DNA of 49,424 bases, taken from assembly GCA_028866835.1 (NCBI GenBank), contig JAGWHJ010000007.1, forward strand, positions 1 through 49,424, given 5' to 3'. This document shows, in pieces, positions 1 through 6,681 of this stretch. Within the stretch, counting starts at the first letter, position 1, and each line of letters begins with the position of its first letter. This DNA comes from Microcaldota archaeon. GTDB taxonomy: Archaea; Micrarchaeota; Micrarchaeia; Micrarchaeales; CABMGC01. The position numbers and the translations under genes are program-made. The notes under the pieces were generated by a model. It was given only the letters and a program-made list of their open reading frames with translations, had not been told where the DNA came from and searched no databases.

Positions 1-706
1 AACTAAAGTCAGAATCCAAAAGCATCTTGAATGAAAAATGCGAATACTTTAATGGTTTTACCTGATTAAAATCGATGTATTCTGAAGTTGATTCTAGTCC
101 AGAAAAATCTTTTTCGGAGAAGAAAGTCCTTTTGTTTTGTTTAAGATACGTTGCCGGAGCGTATAAAAGCGTAGCTTTTTTACCATTTTGGTCAGAGCTC
201 TCTAAGACTCCCTCGATAGAAGGATCTTGAAAAATATATGCCATTAAACCTGCAGCAGCACCTAACGGTAAGAAATATCCAGACCCAATTTTATTAATTA
301 CTATAAAGTTCTCTATACTGTATAGACACGATTTCTTAGATAAATCTACATCACATTCGATCCTTGATGCATATGTTCCTTCAATAAATTTATTTATTAT
401 ATTGATATAACTAACTAAGTCCGAACCCTTTTTATCCTTTGAATTTGAGAAGCCGCCTAAAAGACAAAAGCGATAACCAAATTTCTTACCTGCAGAATAA
501 AGTGCTCTTTTTGCTGCCGTATTCTTTTTTGCTATAATCTCTTCAAGATTTATAAAGAAATCTTCCGGCATTATTACCTGCCTTGCAAATATTGGTGTTT
601 TACCAGATAATTTGAAAAAAATAAAACCAGGTGTTTCAATATTTTGGGATTTATTTATAATAAAGTTCTTTACATAAAGTCTTACGACCTCATCTTTAAT
701 ATCCAT
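1..706 (-). CDS. Partial CDS, V4R-like domain protein (C-terminus beyond window edge)
   Basis: An open frame of 235 codons starts at the ATG complementary to 704-706 and runs off the left edge without a stop, so the C-terminus is missing. The codon use is AT-rich, unlike the genes to its right. Residues around 65-80 (AKRALYSAGKKFGYRF) and a later stretch (GSGYFLPLGAAAGLMAYIF) have the spacing and hydrophobic pattern of V4R (4-vinyl reductase-like) small-ligand-binding domains, which usually read AxxLLYxAGxxxG and then a small-residue helix AGLLAG. The cysteines that many V4R domains carry in the second motif are not seen here. It lies just downstream of a KaiC-like ATPase on the same strand (13-base gap), so the two may be co-transcribed. 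That the frame is coding is likely; the family is a tentative pattern match. Confidence 0.6.
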   Translation of the reverse strand, partial: MDIKDEVVRLYVKNFIINKSQNIETPGFIFFKLSGKTPIFARQVIMPEDFFINLEEIIAKKNTAAKRALYSAGKKFGYRFCLLGGFSNSKDKKGSDLVSYINIINKFIEGTYASRIECDVDLSKKSCLYSIENFIVINKIGSGYFLPLGAAAGLMAYIFQDPSIEGVLESSDQNGKKATLLYAPATYLKQNKRTFFSEKDFSGLESTSEYIDFNQVKPLKYSHFSFKMLLDSDFS

Positions 707-719
707 TTACTTACCGTTT

Positions 720-1529
720 CTATTCTATTACTATCCCACTCTTTCCGAATTCATAAGACTTTATTCCTCCGTCGATTTTCGTGCATCTCATTTTCTTGAC
801 TTCTAGCGTTCTGCTGAGGGTTTCGCCTATGGTAAGGGACCTGAGCGCTACCATGCCGTCGCATGCGTATTCGCTTACTCCATCAACAGTCGACTGCTCA
901 CTTTCCCTTGAAGTCCCTGTTATTACTATATTGGTAGTACCAAGCGTGGCGAGTTCGTTGACTATGAGATAGGTTATGCGCTTATCCGATGTTCCGCTGT
1001 AGAAAGGCCTGCCCTTCGGATCCCTATCCATGCTGGGCATGACCTCGTATCTGTACTTCTTGTCCTCTGGGGTTTTATTCTCTTTCTTGACCAGGGATAT
1101 CGGGCGGATCGCCTCCCCTCCTAATGATAACGGTATGGCGAATTGGTCGATATTTATTGCGAAAGCTGCAAGGCTGTCGAATACCAGGCGTTTTGCCTTT
1201 ACCTCAGCAACCTCCTCCTCAATCATGTCGAATATGTTGACCTTCAGGGTGTCGAGAGGCACTTCGACTATCGATAGCTTTCCTTCATCCTCGAGTTTCT
1301 CAAGGTTCCAGCCGAATTGCTCTGCCTGCGACCTGAACGAGCCATCAGACGCATCCAATGACACGTATATCCCGCTCTGCCCTTGCTTTGCGCCGTTGTA
1401 AAGAAACTGCAAGCCAAAGATTGTCTTGCCGGTTCCCGGGGTGCCGCTTATGAGTACGTTGAAGCCCTTAGGTACGCCTCCCTCTATTAGTTTGTCGAAT
1501 CCGGGTATTCCCGTCTTGACCCTCTCCAT
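720..1529 (-). CDS. KaiC-like RecA-superfamily ATPase
   Basis: 269 residues. The protein opens with the KaiC-family signature VKTGIPGFDKLIEGGVPKG, followed by a Walker A motif GTPGTGKT near residues 29-36 and a Walker B-like strand AKRLVFDSLAA near 112-122. It is a single KaiC domain, the form common in archaea, where such ATPases act in signalling and often regulate motility or surface structures; no circadian role is implied. The middle region (about 140-185) has an insert rich in charged residues. The start ATG at 1529 follows the leader GGGCGATTTT, nearly the same as before the gene starting at 6667. A second KaiC-like gene lies at 42804-43538. The family call is firm; the target is unknown. 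Confidence 0.87.
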   Translation of the reverse strand: MERVKTGIPGFDKLIEGGVPKGFNVLISGTPGTGKTIFGLQFLYNGAKQGQSGIYVSLDASDGSFRSQAEQFGWNLEKLEDEGKLSIVEVPLDTLKVNIFDMIEEEVAEVKAKRLVFDSLAAFAINIDQFAIPLSLGGEAIRPISLVKKENKTPEDKKYRYEVMPSMDRDPKGRPFYSGTSDKRITYLIVNELATLGTTNIVITGTSRESEQSTVDGVSEYACDGMVALRSLTIGETLSRTLEVKKMRCTKIDGGIKSYEFGKSGIVIE

Positions 1530-1557
1530 AAAATCGCCCGTTATAATAATGCTACTT

Positions 1558-1569
1558 GCCTTTAAATAA
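1558..1569 (-). promoter_or_regulatory. TATA box for the KaiC-like gene
   Basis: On the minus strand the sequence reads TTATTTAAAG. Its centre is about 35 bases before the start codon at 1529, which predicts a leader of only some 8 bases. Confidence 0.5.
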
Positions 1570-1620
1570 CTTATAGTATGGTCTACAGATCAAAGGAAAC
1601 GCAATATGGTTCCTGCAAGG

Positions 1621-2256
1621 TTACCTTAAAACAGCAGCTAAACCTGCAGCACGTTCCTGTGCTGTGAGGGTTCCATCCCGAAGTACCTGGGTAATTAGGC
1701 CCTTTTGCCAATCGGTAATTGTAAGGCCGTCATAATTTGCTGCCAGCCGCTTTATATCTTCCCAATCCTTGCCCTGCCCGCGCAGCGCCTTTAGTGCCAC
1801 AAGCGTAGGTATGTCCATTACCGGAAGTTCCGCGGCCTTTCCCGCATTTGATATGGATTCGTCCCTTGGCACAGGAAGCATAACGCGGTTCCTGACTACC
1901 CTATCCGCAGATACGTCAAGGTCCCCAAAGCGGTAAACAATGTCGACCCTGACCGGCTGCGAGCGCGGCGCAGTGTATACCAGCCCCTTCTCATATAAGT
2001 CGCTGACGCTGTACTGGAGCCCAAGCCTGCTGAGCTGCTGGAACTCCCCTCTGGTTATCTCCCTCCTTACAAGGATGTCGATATCCGTGTTCCTGGGTTC
2101 CGAGCCTGTCCACAGCCTCACGGCCTGCCCGCCCATTATGGCATACTCCCCCCTGAGCACCTGGCTAAGCCTGTCATTTACCTCAAGCAGCGTTGCGGAT
2201 GATACGCCCCGCTGAGCCTGCATGCCCTTCCTCTCAAGGTGCCTTAATTCTGCCAT
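1621..2256 (-). CDS. Nucleotidyltransferase-fold protein
   Basis: 211 residues. Residues 38-63 contain GEYAIMGGQAVRLWTG followed by NTDIDILV. This is the GG...DxD arrangement of the minimal nucleotidyltransferase fold, with metal-binding aspartates at about 58 and 60. A later stretch (DIPTLVALKALRGQGKDWED, about 168-187) is the helix normally seen in AbiEii-like and related nucleotidyltransferases that precedes a KD(W)xD motif. Such proteins transfer nucleotides to protein, RNA or small molecules; some are toxins of toxin-antitoxin pairs. No obvious antitoxin partner adjoins it, so a stand-alone role is possible. The fold is fairly certain, the substrate unknown. The first ~25 residues are polar and may not belong to the domain. 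Confidence 0.72.
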   Translation of the reverse strand: MAELRHLERKGMQAQRGVSSATLLEVNDRLSQVLRGEYAIMGGQAVRLWTGSEPRNTDIDILVRREITRGEFQQLSRLGLQYSVSDLYEKGLVYTAPRSQPVRVDIVYRFGDLDVSADRVVRNRVMLPVPRDESISNAGKAAELPVMDIPTLVALKALRGQGKDWEDIKRLAANYDGLTITDWQKGLITQVLRDGTLTAQERAAGLAAVLR

Positions 2257-2410
2257 GGTTAATCACGTGCTTCTTCAGATATATACGGATTAGGCAATGG
2301 CCCGTCAAGCATCAACAAGCATTGACAGACAATACCCAACATATATTGTGCCTTCTGTGATATTTAAACCTTTCAAGCAGCAAAGCACCAATATTTTAAT
2401 TAATAGGATG

Positions 2411-2420
2411 GATATATAAG
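2411..2420 (+). promoter_or_regulatory. TATA box for the secreted protein gene at 2443
   Basis: GATATATAAG is centred about 27 bases before the ATG at 2443, which predicts a leaderless transcript. Confidence 0.55.
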
Positions 2421-2442
2421 AAGTCAGAATTAATGGGATGCG

Positions 2443-3213
2443 ATGAAAGCAAATCTGCTAATGGCTATGGCCTCGTTCTTCATTCTTGCATCGCTTACGT
2501 ACGCCGCCCAGTCACAAGGAACTGAGAACATAATCATATCAAACTACTCGGTGACGCTCACCGCGGGCGCAAACGCGACGCTGGGGTTCAATGTGACGCT
2601 CGTCAGCGGCCATGCCCCGTTCGCCACAACGGTCTCCATATTCAATGGTCCGGAGTTTGCCAACAACGGCATGACCACATTCGTTACAAACAGCACCGGG
2701 AATCCACCGTTCCAGGGCAAGCTATACGTCTTCACCTCGCCATCTACACCCATCGGCACGTACGCGCTCTCACTCGTAGGATCCACGCCAAACGATACCG
2801 TGAACTCCGCAGTGCTCCTCATACGCATCCTTCCGCACAACAACGTTACCACCTCCACGTCAACCACGAGCCGCGCGACAACAGTGTCGACCACTAGCAG
2901 CACCGTCTCCACGACCTCCGTACCTATAGTCACGACCCTTGCCACTAATTCGTCTCCGCCGCAGCAGAATGGGATAATCGTATCGCAGGTTCTTTCAAAC
3001 AACCTGGCTGTACCGATCATAATCGTTGTCGTAGTGGTCATAGCGCTGGCACTCATCTTCATGCGAATGCGCGGAGGAAAGCCGAAGTCAGGCATGCCCG
3101 GAAGCCCACTGCCACAGCCTGCGCCGCCGTCTTCACCACCTCAGCCTGTACAGGCGCCGTCCGCTCCGCCTTCGCCGACGCCATCCAGCCCCCCGTCTGC
3201 ACCGCAGCAATAG
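2443..3213 (+). CDS. Membrane-anchored surface protein with Thr/Ser-rich stalk
   Basis: 256 residues, function not recognised. The N-terminus is a signal peptide (hydrophobic residues about 3-20, small residues AAQ at the likely cleavage site). An outer domain of about 110 residues is rich in N-x-S/T sequons and beta-prone segments. It is followed by a Thr/Ser-rich stalk (about 135-165), a single membrane helix (about 186-208, PIIIVVVVVIALALIF) and a basic, then proline-rich cytoplasmic tail (SPPQP, PSAPPSP). The architecture is that of a type I membrane protein whose outer domain is held off the membrane by a glycosylatable stalk. The proline-rich tail could bind a cytoplasmic partner. The start is set by a TATA box 27 bases upstream. 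It converges with the DUF763 gene, whose stop lies 10 bases away. Confidence 0.8.
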   Translation: MKANLLMAMASFFILASLTYAAQSQGTENIIISNYSVTLTAGANATLGFNVTLVSGHAPFATTVSIFNGPEFANNGMTTFVTNSTGNPPFQGKLYVFTSPSTPIGTYALSLVGSTPNDTVNSAVLLIRILPHNNVTTSTSTTSRATTVSTTSSTVSTTSVPIVTTLATNSSPPQQNGIIVSQVLSNNLAVPIIIVVVVVIALALIFMRMRGGKPKSGMPGSPLPQPAPPSSPPQPVQAPSAPPSPTPSSPPSAPQQ

Positions 3214-3222
3214 GCTACCTTA

Positions 3223-4272
3223 CTATCTGGCCAAGGCCGCATTCAGCCTCTTCAGCGCCTTGTACTTCTCTCCGCTCTCCATGTTTGCCGCATCGACCGC
3301 GTGCTTGAGCTCGTCCACTACGTTGTCATACGTACCCCTGTTTATAACGAAGGGTATGCCGTCCTTGCCTCCGAGATTGTAGGCGTATGTAATGGGATCT
3401 CTCGACGCGAGCTCTTTGTCGTATACGAGGCTCGATATCAGCGCAAGGGATCGCAGCGTCGACCTGCCGACGCCCTTCGTGAGCAGCAGCTCCCTGTAGT
3501 CCTTGGGCTCAAGCTCGCTTGCCTTCCTTATCGCCTCCCACCCCCTCTTCCCGACATCGATGTCCGGCACTATGCCGTGCCTTGCAGGATATGAATTGAC
3601 ATGTATGCTGTTTATGTCCTCGAGTATCTCTACGCTCGCGCTCCTGGCCCAGTGGTTCCTGCCGTCGGTGAGGTCAATAGTCACCTTGCGCATGTCCGTC
3701 TCTATTCCTGAGTGCGGTTCTCCTGCGACGTCCTTCATGTTCACCCTGTCGCTGAACCACTGGAAGCGTATCGCATTGCTGGACTTGTAGTCCATCGCCT
3801 GCTGCACCACGCCCCATTTCCTGTTCTTCGTGAAGATGAAGGAGTGATGGTATATCCCTATGTCATCGTATACCATCGTGCCGTCGATCTTGGCAGCGAG
3901 CCTGCTGAACTCGACAAATGGCCGCTCCTCCTGGCTTATCGAGAGATTGTCGACGCCACTTCTTATGTCATTCGGCGTATTGATGCCCGCCTTGCCCTTG
4001 CCTCCGGCTATGAAGATTTCGCTGCTGCCGCCCAGGGCCTCCCGCAGCGCACCCATCGTGACTGTTGTGGTGCCACTGCTGTGCCAGTCGTAGCCTATTG
4101 CGCACGAAAGCGCCTGGAACCAGCCCGGATCGCACAGCCTCTCAAGGTACTCATCGACGCCGAATTCGTCTATTACTACTGTGGAGATGAGGCCGCCCAG
4201 TTTCACCATCCTCCCAAAAAGCCATCTCGGCGCCCTTCCTCCGTGTAGCGGGAGCTGGGTAACGTATCTCAT
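3223..4272 (-). CDS. DUF763 family protein
   Basis: About 349 residues. The N-terminal signature (LPLHGGRAPRWLFGRMVKL) and the later block SSNAIRFQWFSDRV are typical of DUF763, an archaeal and bacterial family of about 350-400 residues with no settled function; it often sits among DNA-repair or nucleic-acid genes. The frame stays open six codons upstream to a TTG at 4290, but the ATG at 4272 places the family signature at the usual distance from the N-terminus and is the likelier start. A stretch near residue 255-275 (LLLTKGVGRSTLRSLALIS) resembles a helix-hairpin-helix motif, which would fit DNA binding. It is 21 bases downstream of the coiled-coil gene at 4312 and probably co-transcribed with it. 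Confidence 0.85.
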   Translation of the reverse strand: MRYVTQLPLHGGRAPRWLFGRMVKLGGLISTVVIDEFGVDEYLERLCDPGWFQALSCAIGYDWHSSGTTTVTMGALREALGGSSEIFIAGGKGKAGINTPNDIRSGVDNLSISQEERPFVEFSRLAAKIDGTMVYDDIGIYHHSFIFTKNRKWGVVQQAMDYKSSNAIRFQWFSDRVNMKDVAGEPHSGIETDMRKVTIDLTDGRNHWARSASVEILEDINSIHVNSYPARHGIVPDIDVGKRGWEAIRKASELEPKDYRELLLTKGVGRSTLRSLALISSLVYDKELASRDPITYAYNLGGKDGIPFVINRGTYDNVVDELKHAVDAANMESGEKYKALKRLNAALAR

Positions 4273-4311
4273 GCCTATATTTTGCAGCAAGAATTTTTAC
4301 GCCTTTCAGGA

Positions 4312-5013
4312 TCAGGATTCGCTCGGTGCCACGGGGGGGAGCTTGGCCAGCCTTGGCGTGGCCTTCAGCCTTTCGAGTATGTAGCTGTAGTCGTTGCGCT
4401 TGGCCTCGACCTTCTTTATCCTTAGCGCCCTCGCGTATGCGCTCTTCTTGAGCTTTATTATCCTGCTCCTGAAGAATATCCTGAAGAGGCTGGATTCCCT
4501 TGCGTTTATCCTGCCCGTGACGAAGTTAAGCCTTCTCCTGTCCCTATCCACGAGCCTGTTGTAGTATGTTATCTTCTGGTCCATGTCGTTCACTATCCTG
4601 TTGAAGTGCTTGACCAGCGTGTCCGTGCTCTTCGCCTTCTGCGTCATTCCTATAAGAATCATCGACACGAGCTCCTTGTCCATGACCTTGCTGTAGCCGA
4701 AGGCTATGGATTCGACGAAATTGAGATAGGATGTGAATTCGGACCTGGCCATGTGCTTCGAGTTCGCTATTATCGTCGGGATGCAGAAGATCTCGTAGTC
4801 AAAGGAATTGAGTATCCTGCGCATGTTGTCCGCATGGGTCTCGAGCTCTGCGGCCATCTGCTTGCTCCTGAGCTTCTCGAGGCCCGTGAGCTTTGTCTGC
4901 CAGTTTGCCCTTATGACGTTCTTGAGAACGTTCTCCTCGATGCGTCTAGGCGGTTCGTGAACCGCACTTATATTATCGTCTCTATTCACTAATGCATTCA
5001 TCTGCTCTACCAT
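4312..5013 (-). CDS. Helical protein of unknown function
   Basis: 233 residues, not recognised. It is almost entirely alpha-helical by composition: charged and heptad-like stretches (RIEENVLKNVIRANWQTKL, IVNDMDQKITYYNRLVDRDR) suggest coiled coil, and a strongly basic C-terminal third (RIIKLKKSAYARALRIKKVEAKR) suggests nucleic-acid or acidic-lipid contact. No signal peptide and no clear membrane helix are seen. The start ATG lies in the context GCGACCATGG, the same as at the gene starting at 10590. The gene precedes DUF763 on the same strand, so a joint role with DUF763 is possible but unsupported beyond position. Confidence 0.7.
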   Translation of the reverse strand: MVEQMNALVNRDDNISAVHEPPRRIEENVLKNVIRANWQTKLTGLEKLRSKQMAAELETHADNMRRILNSFDYEIFCIPTIIANSKHMARSEFTSYLNFVESIAFGYSKVMDKELVSMILIGMTQKAKSTDTLVKHFNRIVNDMDQKITYYNRLVDRDRRRLNFVTGRINARESSLFRIFFRSRIIKLKKSAYARALRIKKVEAKRNDYSYILERLKATPRLAKLPPVAPSES

Positions 5014-5207
5014 GGTCGCTTGTTTTTTAGTTAGTCGTACTGTCTCCGTTTGCCCAACGGTCGCTTGAAGGGTACTTTAATATAAAGAAGAAGCAATTTA
5101 AAGCTATCCTAAATCCAAAGGCATTGCAAAGCAGACTCAGCAAGAAAAAGAAAGACAAGCACCCAAGCATTCACGCGCGACGCCTTTTTGACCCCATTCC
5201 ATCCAGT

Positions 5208-6113
5208 TCACTGCAAAAACTCCAAGTCATACATGCGCTGTCGTATCTCCATCTCTGCAGAATCTAGCCTCTCCCGTATGTCCGCGGCTCTCTCCGTATC
5301 TGCCTTTCTTCGCGCTTCACGGAGCGCCTCAACAAGCCTCTTCCTTTCTGAAAACATCCGTACGATTTCATCTTTTAGTCTGCTATCTCCATTTGCAATT
5401 ATCATCCCACTCGGTTCTTTGGCCGCATCTAAGCTTCCTCCACTTGCATCCTGGGCGCCCGTGCCTCGCGTGCGCCTCCTTATCTTCCTCAGGCCGTTGC
5501 GGTCAAGCAGTCTATACATCGTATCCCTATGTACACCAAGCCTCTCGCTCATCTCAATTATTGTTCCTCCGGCACTAAATGCCATCTGCACGTCGCCTGG
5601 AGTGTAGCGCGGGCCTATTACGCGTGTGACGTGCCTGCCTGTAATGCCAAGGGCCGCCGCTATCTGATTTGTATCTGCACCAGCATCATGCATTCTCAGG
5701 ACTTCCTGCCTGGTCTTGTCGCCATCTGCTTTTGTACCAGCTATCACTATGGGCTGGCTATAATCCAATGTCCCCCCAAATCCCGGCACCTCCATTTCCA
5801 TCTCGTGCAAAAATTCTATGCCCTTCGGTGTAAAGGCGTATGCCCTGCCGCTAGCGGTTACTGACATGGATATAAAGCCGCGGGCCTCAAGCCGCTGAAA
5901 CCTTTGCCTAACTGCGGCTTTCGATACTCCAAGCGCCTCGCCGAGCTCCTTATTAGTCGTACATGTCCCTAATGCAGAAAGGAACCGTCCCAACGATTCC
6001 CGGTAGTCCTCATTCCCTGCATAACCAGGCCTTCCGCTGATTTTGCCTTCGGCGTCAGGGCTACCCTGATGCTGCACTGCATTCTGTACACCCCGCCTCA
6101 CCTTAGCAGGCAT
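5208..6113 (-). CDS. Multi-HTH DNA-binding regulator
   Basis: 301 residues. Three helix-turn-helix units can be read. A winged helix sits at about 45-105 (NKELGEALGVSKAAVRQRFQ, then a wing GRAYAFTPKG). A second HTH is near 140-165 (ADTNQIAAALGITGRHVTRV), and a third near 180-215 (TIIEMSERLGVHRDTMYRLL) ends in a basic KIRRRTRGTG patch. The C-terminus (about 250-300) is a charged coiled coil that likely dimerises the protein. The first unit looks MarR/ArsR-like; the second and third resemble the recognition HTHs of resolvases and transposase regulators. It is a likely transcription factor or chromosome-binding protein; its targets are unknown. No catalytic domain is visible. It stands alone between non-coding spacers of about 190 bases on each side. 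Confidence 0.75.
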   Translation of the reverse strand: MPAKVRRGVQNAVQHQGSPDAEGKISGRPGYAGNEDYRESLGRFLSALGTCTTNKELGEALGVSKAAVRQRFQRLEARGFISMSVTASGRAYAFTPKGIEFLHEMEMEVPGFGGTLDYSQPIVIAGTKADGDKTRQEVLRMHDAGADTNQIAAALGITGRHVTRVIGPRYTPGDVQMAFSAGGTIIEMSERLGVHRDTMYRLLDRNGLRKIRRRTRGTGAQDASGGSLDAAKEPSGMIIANGDSRLKDEIVRMFSERKRLVEALREARRKADTERAADIRERLDSAEMEIRQRMYDLEFLQ

Positions 6114-6298
6114 AATATGATCGTGCCTCTGTGTTTAGTTGCTGGTTTCGGTGATATTTCTATCTTTCGGCCTATACGCTGCCTATCTATATGGGGCATT
6201 ACTCTGAAACCCAAAGCCACGGTCTTATAATGAGAAAAGTCGGACCGCACCGTTGTGGCAGCAAATACGCCTTCGCCAGTTGGCTAGGGTGCGGCTCT

Positions 6299-6667
6299 CT
6301 ATTTGTTGAAGTCTTCGTTGACCCATCGCGCGAAGTCCTTTTGCGGCACGTAGTTGCTTGCATCGATGACCCTGACCTTCACGCCCCTGAAATCGTTGTC
6401 GTTCAGTTCAATGGTTGGCGAGTACTTCTCGAGCTTCGCGTAAAACACCTCGCCCCAATGGTCCTTGCCGTTAGCATAATCGCTCTCTATCTCCTCGTTC
6501 ATTATCGGGGGTAGTGATTCGTAGTAGAATGCGGTTCCCGCCGCCCAGTACAAGATCGGCATGCCATGGGCCCTGGTTGCAGCGGTCTTAAGCAGCTCGT
6601 CTAACGTTGATTCATACACATGATGCACTATCAGCTCCTTTGTCTTCTCCTGCCTGACGTCTGTCAT
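6299..6667 (-). CDS. Small protein of unknown function, downstream of the AAA ATPase
   Basis: 122 residues, not recognised. It is soluble, acidic and has mixed alpha/beta composition, with a central aromatic stretch (MPILYWAAGTAFYYESLPP). Its start at 6667 is only 14 bases past the stop of the TPR-AAA ATPase gene on the same strand, so the two are probably one transcript, and it may be a cofactor or substrate adaptor of the ATPase. The start is preceded by AGGCGATTTT, the same leader type as the KaiC-like gene at 1529. Confidence 0.6.
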   Translation of the reverse strand: MTDVRQEKTKELIVHHVYESTLDELLKTAATRAHGMPILYWAAGTAFYYESLPPIMNEEIESDYANGKDHWGEVFYAKLEKYSPTIELNDNDFRGVKVRVIDASNYVPQKDFARWVNEDFNK

Positions 6668-6681
6668 AAAATCGCCTATTC

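Noticed and set aside
720-1529. Circadian KaiC function
   Set aside because: Single-domain archaeal KaiC-like proteins are not clock proteins, and no KaiA or KaiB is seen.
3712-4248. 178-codon plus-strand frame within DUF763
   Set aside because: DUF763 signatures lie on the minus strand; this frame has no recognisable domain.
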